Notes under the pieces: generated by a model
Seen by the model: only the letters and a program-made list of their open reading frames with translations
The model's database searches: none
Told to the model about the DNA's origin: nothing
Translations under genes and position numbers: made by a program
Source: Leptolyngbya sp. NIES-3755
GTDB taxonomy: Bacteria > Cyanobacteriota > Cyanobacteriia > Leptolyngbyales > Leptolyngbyaceae
Assembly: GCA_001548435.1 (NCBI GenBank)
Contig: AP017308.1
Span: 2,923,030-2,987,029 of the forward strand
Direction of reading: 5' to 3'
DNA length: 64,000 bases
Shown here: positions 25,993-33,646 of the stretch, piece after piece
How the letters are laid out: every line of letters starts with the position of its first letter
Numbering within the stretch: position 1 is the stretch's first letter

Positions 25993-26993
25993 TAAGGCTG
26001 CATTGCTTTTGGACTGACTCCAAACGTTTTGCGAAATGCAGTACTAAAAGCACAAAGATTTTTGTAGCCGACTTTGTGAGCAACTTCGGTAACACTCCAA
26101 CGATGCTCTAGCAACAGCGATCGCGCTTGTTCCATGCGACACTGATGTAGATAACTAAAAACGGTCGTGCCAAATACCTGTTTAAATCCACGTTTTAGCG
26201 TACAGTCGTTTAGACCCACTTGCCGCGCCAAAGCAAGCAACGATGGGGGATCATCCATCTGACCCACCAGAATGTTCTTAGCTTGATAAATTCGTTCGAC
26301 CTCTGTAATTTGTGGGGTTGTCGATCGCTGAGTTGGCGAGTTGCTCGAACTCACTTGGTCTAACCTTCTAACTTGGTCGAACCACAATGACAAGACTTCA
26401 ATCGATTTACTTTCTAGATACATCTGCTTGATTGCACCGTGGTAAGGACAGTTCAACATTTGCTGTAAAGCAAGGTGCATTGCGGGTGTAATCTTGCGAA
26501 CGGGAGAAAATGGTAGCGCTTCATCGCGTACTAACATGCGCTGCAACTCAGACGGGAGGACATCCGGTTGATCCCCGATCAAGGTTTTTAACCGTTCTGG
26601 CTCTAGATGAATATCGACTTGCACGGTAGGTCTATGAGCTAACCCTTTAACTGTGCCACCTGGAGAAACTAACCCAGCAAGCAAATGCTGACTCTGGTTC
26701 ATTTCTACCCCGTTCTGCAACTGAAATCCTGATGAGAGAATGAACATCCATTCAAGATAAGAGTTTTCTCCGGGCGGGAGACGATTGATCACCAAATCAT
26801 CTTTGAGTTGATACTGATGAAAGGTGAGATCAATGCCGCTTCGGAGTTCAATGTCACGTTTATAGCCTTCTCCGATCGCGGACGGACAGACAGCAATGCG
26901 ATCGCTTGCATCCTCTGGATCAGCTTGATGTGCCTGTTGACGGCTGATCTGCCACAGATCCTCACAATCTATGTCGAACAGTACACTTCCCAT
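25992..26993 (-). CDS. AraC-family regulator (PchR-like), second copy
   Basis: A 333-residue regulator paralogous to the one at 15092-16117. The N-terminal sensor region begins MGSVLFDIDCEDLWQ. The C-terminal DNA-binding part has LALARQVGLNDCTLKRGFKQ and VAHKVGYKNLCAFSTAFRKTFG, the two helix-turn-helix units. I prefer ATG 26993, which begins the family homology; the frame extends to 27053 but that would start within the Fur-like box. It reads into the receptor operon with the same orientation and is separated from it by the direct-repeat operator. Role: siderophore-dependent activator of the adjacent receptor (inferred). Confidence 0.88.
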   Translation of the reverse strand: MGSVLFDIDCEDLWQISRQQAHQADPEDASDRIAVCPSAIGEGYKRDIELRSGIDLTFHQYQLKDDLVINRLPPGENSYLEWMFILSSGFQLQNGVEMNQSQHLLAGLVSPGGTVKGLAHRPTVQVDIHLEPERLKTLIGDQPDVLPSELQRMLVRDEALPFSPVRKITPAMHLALQQMLNCPYHGAIKQMYLESKSIEVLSLWFDQVRRLDQVSSSNSPTQRSTTPQITEVERIYQAKNILVGQMDDPPSLLALARQVGLNDCTLKRGFKQVFGTTVFSYLHQCRMEQARSLLLEHRWSVTEVAHKVGYKNLCAFSTAFRKTFGVSPKAMQP

Positions 26994-27035
26994 ACTTGAA
27001 ATTTGCTGCAACGATGACGTGTGTACCCTACCATA

Positions 27036-27054
27036 AATGAGAATTATTAGCAAA
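27036..27054. promoter_or_regulatory. Fur-like box before the second AraC regulator
   Basis: AATGAGAATTATTAGCAAA matches about 14 of 19 positions of the Fur consensus, 42 bases upstream of the regulator ATG at 26993. It would tie the regulator to iron status, as for the first copy. Confidence 0.6.
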
Positions 27055-27145
27055 TAGATGATGGTAAAATTGCAATTAAAGCGATTCCAATTTCCGCCTC
27101 ATCCCGCGGCTTCACAGAAAGCAAAAACTCTGATTAAATCAGATC

Positions 27146-27370
27146 GTGCCCGAAGGACTCACAGTCAAAGATCTCGTGGCTCAAGGACGCTATCCCTACC
27201 AGAATTAGCGGCAACAATGGTCTACTCAAGATGAAAAGATAGTTCAGCGTACATTGGAGATTACTGATTTAACTGAACTGAGCGATCGCGCTTTAGATAC
27301 CCTCTCTGGTGGACAATGCCAACGAGCTTGGATTGCAATGACACTCGCACAAGACACAGAAATTCTACTG
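27146..27370 (+). pseudogene. remnant of a siderophore ABC ATPase (FecE type)
   Basis: One frame reads VPEGLTVKDLVAQGRYPYQN, then a TAG stop, then [20 protein letters not shown] and [20 protein letters not shown] up to DTEILL, just before the expected Walker B LDEPT. This covers the Q-loop to signature part of a ferric-siderophore ATPase. The N-terminal Walker A region and everything after EILL are missing, and a stop interrupts the middle. It is a decayed fragment. It occupies the gap of roughly 480 bases between the AraC regulator and ExbD. Confidence 0.85.
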
Positions 27371-27392
27371 ATACAGTCTTATCAAATTTTCT

Positions 27393-27473
27393 TACTTTGG
27401 TTTAGTTAATCCTGGCAGTACTAGCGCGATCGACCAAGCTTGTCAAAAACTGAAGCAAACAGTTCTCAAGTAG
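27393..27473 (+). pseudogene. C-terminal remnant of a siderophore-binding protein
   Basis: The frame reads [20 protein letters not shown] and ends KQTVLK before a TAG. This matches the C-terminal helix of FecB-type siderophore-binding proteins. It follows the ATPase remnant after about 22 bases and in a different frame, so a deletion appears to have fused the middle of an ATPase gene to the end of a binding protein gene. Only 5 bases separate it from the convergent ExbD stop. Short, so the family call is moderate. Confidence 0.6.
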
Positions 27474-27478
27474 TAACC

Positions 27479-27886
27479 CTACTCGATCGCTAACGAGACA
27501 CGATCGCCGCCTAACTCTTTCAGCGTTCCAAGCACCTGAATCACCTCTTCATAAGTCAATTGCTTATCGGCTTTCAGCACAACCGTTCCTCTAGGATTCT
27601 GAGCTAGATAAGTCTGAATGGTCTGGGTCAACTGTTCGCGAGTTGTGGGGCTACCTTGCAACAAGATCTGCTGTTGTTGATTCAAGCCTACAATCAGTGG
27701 ATCGATCGGTCGTTCTCGATTCACTCCTGATTTTGAACTTGGCAAAGCGACATCCACGGATTGAAAATTCGTCAAGGTCATCGACACAATGATAAAGAAT
27801 GTGAGAATAGTCATAATCACATCCATCATGGGAACTAGATTGACCTCTGGCATTGATGAGCCGCTCTGCCTTGACTTAGATTTCAT
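27479..27886 (-). CDS. exbD: ExbD/TolR-family protein, second copy
   Basis: A 135-residue ExbD with one N-terminal helix carrying the conserved Asp (EVNLVPMMDVIMTILTFFII) and a periplasmic domain ending GTVVLKADKQLTYEEVIQVL. It overlaps the ExbB gene by 11 bases and forms a futA-exbB-exbD run. It supplies proton-motive force to the siderophore receptors nearby; the assignment to these receptors is by position. It differs clearly from the copy at 609-1010, so the two pairs are not a recent duplication. Confidence 0.93.
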   Translation of the reverse strand: MKSKSRQSGSSMPEVNLVPMMDVIMTILTFFIIVSMTLTNFQSVDVALPSSKSGVNRERPIDPLIVGLNQQQQILLQGSPTTREQLTQTIQTYLAQNPRGTVVLKADKQLTYEEVIQVLGTLKELGGDRVSLAIE

Positions 27887-28529
27887 CGCTGATACTTCCT
27901 CGCTTGTACCAAACTTGCCGATAGATTAGCTCTAGCTCACTGCCAATCTCTGCGAAGTAATCCATCTGTTTTGCTTGCAGCGTAACACACAGTCGGAAAA
28001 TGGCTAAAGCGACGATCGCAACAATCATTCCTGCTGCTGTCGTGATCAATGCTTCTGCAATTCCCAACGCTGCTTTAGAAGTATCGACGGCACTACCAGC
28101 ACCTCCAATCCTAAGATTAAAAAACGTGATGATCAGTCCCGTCACGGTTCCCAGCAAGCCCAGCAAAGGAGCCATTGCAATCACCGTTTCGAGTAGCTTA
28201 TCGCCTTTGTGCATTCTGGCGAATTCTTTGTCACTGGCGGACTCCAATGCTAATCGCAGCGTTTCTGGCTCTGGACGATCGAGCTTTAATGCAGAGTACA
28301 AAAAACGCGCGATCGCAACTTCCCGATGAGATTCGGCAATCGATCGCGCTTGATCCAAATCCAATTCAGCCGCTGCTAGAATGCGATGTGCCAAGCGATC
28401 TTCACCGCTCAAGACTGTCCACCAGAACCAAGCTCGCTCTAGCGCACAAGCGATCGTCAGCATTGATAAACCTGTCATAGGAATCATTACAGGTCCACCC
28501 TTCGCGGCTAAATCAAACAGCGTTGACAT
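27876..28529 (-). CDS. exbB: ExbB/TolQ-family proton channel, second copy
   Basis: A complete 217-residue ExbB: N-terminal helix (about 13-33, GGPVMIPMTGLSMLTIACAL), then a cytoplasmic loop, then the paired helices AMAPLLGLLGTVTGLIITFF and ALITTAAGMIVAIVALAIF with the Gly-rich family signature. Its ATG overlaps the stop of the iron-binding protein gene (TAATG), so it is translationally coupled to it. Partner of the overlapping ExbD. Confidence 0.93.
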   Translation of the reverse strand: MSTLFDLAAKGGPVMIPMTGLSMLTIACALERAWFWWTVLSGEDRLAHRILAAAELDLDQARSIAESHREVAIARFLYSALKLDRPEPETLRLALESASDKEFARMHKGDKLLETVIAMAPLLGLLGTVTGLIITFFNLRIGGAGSAVDTSKAALGIAEALITTAAGMIVAIVALAIFRLCVTLQAKQMDYFAEIGSELELIYRQVWYKRGSISDEI

Positions 28530-29575
28530 TACTTCCAGCCTGCTCGATCCATAATTTTTAGAGCTTCTGCATTGTTGCGACCATAGATTGCTGCATTCAG
28601 ATTATCAGCTTTGAAGGTTCCATAGCTGGCTAACACCGCATCGATCGGAACACCTGCAACGGCTGGATATTCATTGTTGCTTTCCGCAAAAATTCGCTGT
28701 GCTTCGTTGCTTGCCAGGTACTCCAAAAATTGAATCGCTGCCGCTCGGTTTGGCGCAGTTTTGAGTACGCCGCCACCGCTGATATTGACGTGCGTTCCTC
28801 GATCTTGTTGGTTTGGGAAAAAGACACCAATCTTTGACGCAACTTCTTTGTCTTCCGCTTTGTTTGATTTCGCGAGACGGGGTAGATAGTACGTGTTCAC
28901 CAGCGCCAGATCTCCCAGTCCTGCTGCGATCGACCGAATCTGAGCGGTATCATTTCCTTCAGGCGAACGAGCGAAGTTTGCGACCACCCCTCTCACCCAT
29001 TCTTCGGTTTTTTGATTGCCATGCGCTGCCAAAATCGACCCTGTAAGCGATTGATTGTAGACATGACCCGACGATCGCGTGATGACTCGTCCCTTCCATT
29101 TTGGATCGACCAAATTTTCGTAGGTCGAAAGCTCCGAAGGCTTGACGCGATCTTTGTTGTACATGATCACTCGCGCCCGTCGAGTAAATCCAAACCATTG
29201 TCCATTGGGTTCTCGCAGGTTGGCAGGAATCGTAGAGGTCAACACCCTAGAGTTTACAGGCTGAAATAATCCTGCTTCTTGGGCACGCCATAAGCGACCT
29301 GCATCCACAGTAATTAAGACATCTGCGGGACTATTCGCTCCTTCGCTTTTGATCCGCTCGATCAGCTTATCTGCATCTGCTTCAACCAAGTTGACTTTGA
29401 TGCCCGTTTTCTTCTGGAAACCTTCATAGATCGCATTGTCGCTATCATAGTGACGTGCAGAGTACAAATTCACTACACCCGCAGCGTTTGATGATTGCAT
29501 CCTGGCAAGCTGATGAGAAGCAACTGCCGCCATTGCTGCACTTGAAGCGAGGAAGGTCCGTCGTTTGATCGCCAT
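28529..29575 (-). CDS. futA: ferric iron ABC transporter binding protein (FutA type)
   Basis: A 348-residue periplasmic Fe(III)-binding protein. The N-terminus (KRRTFLASSAAMAAVASHQL) is a twin-arginine signal, as in cyanobacterial FutA. The mature part shows VVNLYSARHYDSDNAIYEGF, then GRLWRAQEAGLFQPVNS, FGFTRRARVIMYNKDRV and the iron-ligand Tyr pair in ALVNTYYLPRL. In cyanobacteria FutA works with FutB/FutC; neither is in this window. The coupling to ExbBD is unusual, because FutABC import itself does not need TonB; it may simply reflect shared iron control through the Fur-like box upstream. Confidence 0.9.
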   Translation of the reverse strand: MAIKRRTFLASSAAMAAVASHQLARMQSSNAAGVVNLYSARHYDSDNAIYEGFQKKTGIKVNLVEADADKLIERIKSEGANSPADVLITVDAGRLWRAQEAGLFQPVNSRVLTSTIPANLREPNGQWFGFTRRARVIMYNKDRVKPSELSTYENLVDPKWKGRVITRSSGHVYNQSLTGSILAAHGNQKTEEWVRGVVANFARSPEGNDTAQIRSIAAGLGDLALVNTYYLPRLAKSNKAEDKEVASKIGVFFPNQQDRGTHVNISGGGVLKTAPNRAAAIQFLEYLASNEAQRIFAESNNEYPAVAGVPIDAVLASYGTFKADNLNAAIYGRNNAEALKIMDRAGWK

Positions 29576-29619
29576 AAGACTCCATTCAATTCCCTAAAGC
29601 TGATAGATTTTGCTATTTA

Positions 29620-29638
29620 ATTGAGATTGATTTCCATT
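29620..29638. promoter_or_regulatory. Fur-like box before futA
   Basis: ATTGAGATTGATTTCCATT matches about 13 of 19 positions of the Fur consensus and lies 45 bases upstream of the futA start. The 275-base gap to the divergent TonB-like gene is otherwise AT-rich with no other gene seen. Confidence 0.5.
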
Positions 29639-29850
29639 AAGAAACGTAGAAGAGTTTGGAATCTATGTCAAGTAAAATCTTATTTAAAGTTCAGTGAATG
29701 GTTTAGAGGCTCATAATTTAGCCTCTATCTAGTCAAAATCCGCAAGATTTAAACCTATTCGGTTGATAATGAATCCAAATATTGTTTTACAATTAGACGA
29801 TAATTTATCGCAATTCTGAAGGTCAGAGTTCTGGCTTTTTAACGGTCGTT

Positions 29851-30522
29851 ATGGTTTTCAAACTGCCCCAGATTACTCTATGGCACATGCTCCCGATCAC
29901 GATCGGGTTGCACGGATTGTTATTTGCAATCCCCATTCCATCGACAGACGGCGAAGCTCAGAAGCCAATTTCCGAATCCATCAACGTCGTGACCTTACCA
30001 AAGCCATCGCCCCCGAAATCCCCGCCCAGTGAGACCCCCAGAAGAAGTGAAGCGATCGCAACTCCAAAACCCCGAACGACTTCCAAAGCCCAGCCCACTC
30101 TCCCACCCCGTTCAACCCCAACACCGACGACTCCAATCCCACAGTCATCGACTCCACCGCAGCCGACTCCACAACCATCCCCTTCAATTAGCCCATCCCC
30201 TTCAGTTAGTCCCTCTCCAGTCGATAAACTGCAAATTGTAGGAGCAGTTCCAGGCTGTAACGGTCAATCGGGATGCTGGCAGATTGCAAATTCACAAGGT
30301 AGAGCGATCGCTGGAACATTAGAAGAACAGCTTCAACAACAAGGCTTTACCCTGACGGAGAAAGACTTAGACCAAGATACTGGCTTTCGAGTGTATGAAG
30401 TGGCAAAAGATGGAGTAAAGCAGTACTATCTGCACATTGTTTGGAGCGATCGTGGAACTGCTTATGTCCGCAACACTGATTTGCTTTCTCATAGTCAGAT
30501 TACCGCAATGACCGGACTGTAA
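29851..30522 (+). CDS. TonB-like periplasm-spanning protein
   Basis: A 223-residue protein with one N-terminal membrane helix (about 8-27, TLWHMLPITIGLHGLLFAIP), a long Pro/Ser/Thr-rich stretch (about 50-127) suited to spanning the periplasm, and a compact C-terminal domain (about 128-223, with a Cys pair in VPGCNGQSGCWQI). This is the layout of TonB. The C-terminal domain does not show an obvious TonB_C signature, as is common for cyanobacterial TonB candidates. It is divergent from futA-exbB-exbD, which supports a role as the TonB of that system. Function is inferred from architecture and place. Confidence 0.65.
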   Translation: MVFKLPQITLWHMLPITIGLHGLLFAIPIPSTDGEAQKPISESINVVTLPKPSPPKSPPSETPRRSEAIATPKPRTTSKAQPTLPPRSTPTPTTPIPQSSTPPQPTPQPSPSISPSPSVSPSPVDKLQIVGAVPGCNGQSGCWQIANSQGRAIAGTLEEQLQQQGFTLTEKDLDQDTGFRVYEVAKDGVKQYYLHIVWSDRGTAYVRNTDLLSHSQITAMTGL

Positions 30523-30685
30523 AACGGTTGTGTTTTTCCTCTGCTAGTTAGAACCGGACTGACAAGGGTGCAGTCAGCATGGGAGATTTTCGGATCAGTT
30601 GTGAACTTGCGAATAACATTGCCACAGCTTATGGACTCGGTAAGCCTGAGCCAACTCGGTGGTTGAATCTGACTTGATCATTCAC

Positions 30686-31546
30686 TTAGCACCAATCATG
30701 GGTCGCAGCAAATTGACAGAATGCCTTAATTGAATCATTGTCCTGCCCGACTCTCCAAACTAATCCAACTGTGCGTTCTACTTCCCAATCTGCGATCGCG
30801 ATGTAAGTGACTCCGGGCAAGTCTCGCCATTCTGCCATCACGGTCATCCCTAACCCCGCAGCCACTAACGCAATCACCCAATCCTCGTTATCCGCACGAT
30901 ACACCACGTTTTGTCTGAGTCCCTGCGCTTCAAACTGCTGTTTCACACTGCACCTTAACCCGCAATGCAGTCGATCGATGTAGGGCTGTCCATCCAATTC
31001 GCTCCAGCGCACTGATTTACGTTGAGCAAAGGGATGAGTATTTGACACCGCTAGGGCAATCCGCTGACGAAACAACGGGAGTGTATTGCCGTTCGCTTCA
31101 ATTCCATCGAGTCCAGTGACGAGTAAATCGATTTCACCTAGCTCTAGTCGCTCTCGTAATGCTGCTGGGTCGCCATCTTGTAGCTCGATCGCACTATTTG
31201 GGTAAGTCTGTCGAAATGCTGCAATCAGTTGAGCAAAGGGACTAATCCGAATCGTGCGTAGCAGTCCCAATCTCAGAATCGGCTGCGTCTTGAAAGTTTT
31301 GAGTTCGTGCAAGACGGCATGATAGTCATTCAGAATCGATTGTGCCTTGGTGAGAAAGAATTTTCCTGCGGCGGTCAGAACGGCTCTACGTCCACCGCGT
31401 TCAAACAAAATTACGCCCAGTTCTTGCTCTAGTTTTTTGATGCCTGCGGATAACGATGGTTGCGAGACAAGCAAGCGTTCTGCGGCTTTGGTGAAACCAC
31501 CCGTTTCGACGATCGCAAGAAAGTATCGAATCTGATAAATATCCAT
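30686..31546 (-). CDS. LysR-family transcriptional regulator
   Basis: A 286-residue LysR-type regulator: N-terminal winged helix-turn-helix (MDIYQIRYFLAIVETGGFTK through QPSLSAGIKKLEQELGVILF) and an effector domain with the usual IDLLVTGLDG and AGLGMTVMAEWRD segments. I chose ATG 31546; a TTG two codons upstream is possible. It is divergent from a glutathione S-transferase gene and a PNPOx-like gene, which are the likely targets. A small palindrome covers its start codon, suggesting autoregulation. Confidence 0.9.
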   Translation of the reverse strand: MDIYQIRYFLAIVETGGFTKAAERLLVSQPSLSAGIKKLEQELGVILFERGGRRAVLTAAGKFFLTKAQSILNDYHAVLHELKTFKTQPILRLGLLRTIRISPFAQLIAAFRQTYPNSAIELQDGDPAALRERLELGEIDLLVTGLDGIEANGNTLPLFRQRIALAVSNTHPFAQRKSVRWSELDGQPYIDRLHCGLRCSVKQQFEAQGLRQNVVYRADNEDWVIALVAAGLGMTVMAEWRDLPGVTYIAIADWEVERTVGLVWRVGQDNDSIKAFCQFAATHDWC

Positions 31547-31560
31547 AGTCAATGCCTATG
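31544..31560. promoter_or_regulatory. CATAG-N7-CTATG palindrome over the LysR start
   Basis: A perfect 5-base inverted repeat with a 7-base spacer, of the size of a LysR-type half operator. It overlaps the LysR start codon and is about 87 bases before the divergent GST gene, so it may serve both. Confidence 0.4.
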
Positions 31561-31646
31561 ACTTTCATGTTTAAAACAGACTTGCTTTATCTCAAGACTG
31601 CTTCGATGATAAAACACATCGACCCAAAAATAGAGGAACTGCGAAA

Positions 31647-32249
31647 ATGCTAAAGCTGTACGATTTCACCCTCTCTGGAAACTGCTACAAAGTTCGCTTG
31701 CTGCTTTCATTGCTAAGACTAGAATGCGAACTGATGCCGGTGGATCTCAAGAGGGATGAACAAAAGACTTCCGAGTTTCTTCATCTCAACTTGTGGGGAC
31801 AAGTTCCGGTTCTAATTGACAACGATGTAATGATCCGGGATTCTCAGGCGATTCTGATTTATCTAGCAAAGCGCTATGGGGGTGAGTCCTGGTTCCCCAA
31901 TGATGCAGGATCATTAGGGTTAGTGATGCAATGGTTAGCGACTGCCGGACATGATGTTCAACAAGGATTTGCCGCCGCGAGGATCTATCATCTGTTTGGT
32001 CAGCAATTAGACGTTGAAACCGCAACTGCACGAGCCTACACCGTTCTCAAAGTGATGGATCAGCACTTATCTCAGCGGCAATGGTTGGAGCTTGATCGAC
32101 CTACGATCGCGGATATTGCTTGTTTTCCATATATTGCGCTGGCTGAAGACGGCAAGATCAATCTGTCAGATGCCCCCAATGTGCTGAGATGGCTCGATCG
32201 CGTTAAACAACTGCCTGGATTTGTGTCGATGCCCGGAATTGCAGTTTAA
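31647..32249 (+). CDS. glutathione S-transferase family protein
   Basis: A 200-residue GST: N-terminal thioredoxin-like domain (about 1-78, LYDFTLSGNCYKVRLLLSLL, with cis-Pro in GQVPVLID and the glutathione-binding RDSQAILIYLAKRYG) and a C-terminal helical domain with the N-capping motif DRPTIADIACFPYIALAEDG. Transfers glutathione to electrophiles or acts as a peroxidase; substrate unknown. It is divergent from a LysR regulator and 12 bases before a PNPOx-like gene, so the pair looks like a regulated detoxification operon. Confidence 0.9.
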   Translation: MLKLYDFTLSGNCYKVRLLLSLLRLECELMPVDLKRDEQKTSEFLHLNLWGQVPVLIDNDVMIRDSQAILIYLAKRYGGESWFPNDAGSLGLVMQWLATAGHDVQQGFAAARIYHLFGQQLDVETATARAYTVLKVMDQHLSQRQWLELDRPTIADIACFPYIALAEDGKINLSDAPNVLRWLDRVKQLPGFVSMPGIAV

Positions 32250-32261
32250 GGAGACTGAACA

Positions 32262-32870
32262 ATGCCTCGTAAATTTGGTGAAATCGCGTTCACGCCTGAA
32301 GTACAAGCTGCCCAACAGCAGCGAGGTTCTCGGCAAACCTATGAGCGTTATATTGCGAATGGTCCCGCGACTGACACGATCGATGCCAAAATGGAGGCAT
32401 TGATCGCTCAACTCGATGGCTTTTATCTTGGAACAGTGAGTTCTAATGGTTATCCCTATATTCAATTCCGAGGCGGTTCTCCCGGTTTTCTGAAAGTCAT
32501 CGATGAAAAGATGCTTGCTTTTCCAGACTTCAAAGGTAATGTGCAGTACATCACGGTTGGGAATCTCGATCGCGAAGCGAAAGCTTTCTTATTTTTGATG
32601 AATTACCGCCACCAGGAGCGCCTCAAGATTTGGGGAAGAGCCAAGTATGTCGAGAACGATACAGCATTGATTGAGCAAGTACAGATACGAGGCTACAGAG
32701 CAGAAATTGAGCGAGTCATCTTGTTTGAGGTAGAAGCTTGTAGTTGGAACTGTTCGCAGCATATTCCCATTCGCTACTCAGAAACAGAAGTTCAAACGAT
32801 GATGGAGGCGCAAAAACACCGCATTGCAGAGCTTGAATCTCAGTTAGCAGATTTGCGATCGTTGCAGTGA
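32262..32870 (+). CDS. pyridoxamine 5'-phosphate oxidase-family flavin protein
   Basis: A 202-residue split-barrel protein of the PNPOx-like superfamily. The core strands read IAQLDGFYLGTVSSNGYPYI, then VIDEKMLAFPDFKGN, QYITVGNLDREAKAFLFLMN and RLKIWGRAKYVEND. The C-terminal helix (about 170-200) looks coiled. These proteins bind FMN or F420 and reduce diverse substrates; this long form is typically annotated as general stress or unknown. It follows the GST by 12 bases with GGAG before the ATG. Confidence 0.85.
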   Translation: MPRKFGEIAFTPEVQAAQQQRGSRQTYERYIANGPATDTIDAKMEALIAQLDGFYLGTVSSNGYPYIQFRGGSPGFLKVIDEKMLAFPDFKGNVQYITVGNLDREAKAFLFLMNYRHQERLKIWGRAKYVENDTALIEQVQIRGYRAEIERVILFEVEACSWNCSQHIPIRYSETEVQTMMEAQKHRIAELESQLADLRSLQ

Positions 32871-33001
32871 AATGCACCCATCTTCTAATTTGCTCATGTT
32901 CTTTTTGGGAGTATAGACAGTCCTATTTCTCCCCCGATCGAGCCAAAATTATTAACGGATCGGCTACGCTTATAAATACGATCGCATTCCAAAAATTCCC
33001 G

Positions 33002-33598
33002 ATGACTCAACTTCTCACCAAATCTGTAGAACAGCGATTGATCCACCACGGGCACACCTGGGAACAGTTCAAGCTGATCCAGAAAGGCTTTGAAGGATTT
33101 CCGGGAGTGCGGCTGTTTTATTACGAAGGAACGATCGAGATTCTAATGCCTGGACAAGACCACGAGTTTTTTAGCCGAATTATTGCAATGCTGCTCACTG
33201 TTTTCTTCGAGGAAATCGGAGAGGAATTTGCGCCGACCGGATCGATGGATCAAGAACGGGAAGGAATTGTTTCGGCGCAGGCGGATGAATCGTATTGCAT
33301 TGGGGATTTGAAACCGTTACCGGATTTGTCTATTGAAGTTATCTTCACCAGCGGGGGTCCAAGCAAATTGGCGCGGTATCAGGCATTAGGAATCCCCGAA
33401 GTGTGGTTTTGGCAGGATGGATTATTTACTCTGTATCATTTGCGCGAGAACGGGTATGAACGGATTTATCGGAGTGAGTTGCCGCATCTCGATCGATTAA
33501 ATCTTGATGTTTTAACGCAATGTGTTTTGATGGCTCAAACTTCACGACTTGAAGCGATTCGATCGATGAGGGCTGCCGTAAAAAGTCAGACAGATTGA
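33002..33598 (+). CDS. Uma2-family protein (DUF820, PD-(D/E)XK nuclease fold)
   Basis: A 198-residue member of the Uma2/DUF820 family, greatly expanded in cyanobacteria. Nuclease-fold positions are visible: VRLFYYEGTIEILMPGQDHE, PDLSIEVIFTSGG and GIPEVWFWQDG. Start ATG 33002 (MTQLLTKSVEQRL) is where homology begins; the frame extends to 32867 but without a likely N-terminus. Biological role unsettled; many are thought to be transposon- or repair-linked. It stands alone, 48 bases before the symporter. Confidence 0.85.
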   Translation: MTQLLTKSVEQRLIHHGHTWEQFKLIQKGFEGFPGVRLFYYEGTIEILMPGQDHEFFSRIIAMLLTVFFEEIGEEFAPTGSMDQEREGIVSAQADESYCIGDLKPLPDLSIEVIFTSGGPSKLARYQALGIPEVWFWQDGLFTLYHLRENGYERIYRSELPHLDRLNLDVLTQCVLMAQTSRLEAIRSMRAAVKSQTD

Positions 33599-33646
33599 CG
33601 CGATCGACAGTGCTACAGTGAGTCGTGACAGTCAACAATTTATAGT

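Noticed and set aside
30579-30677. 32-codon frame MGDFRISCELANNIATAYGL... between the TonB-like gene and LysR
   Set aside because: Too short, no clear ribosome site and no recognised family; possibly a gene fragment but not supportable.
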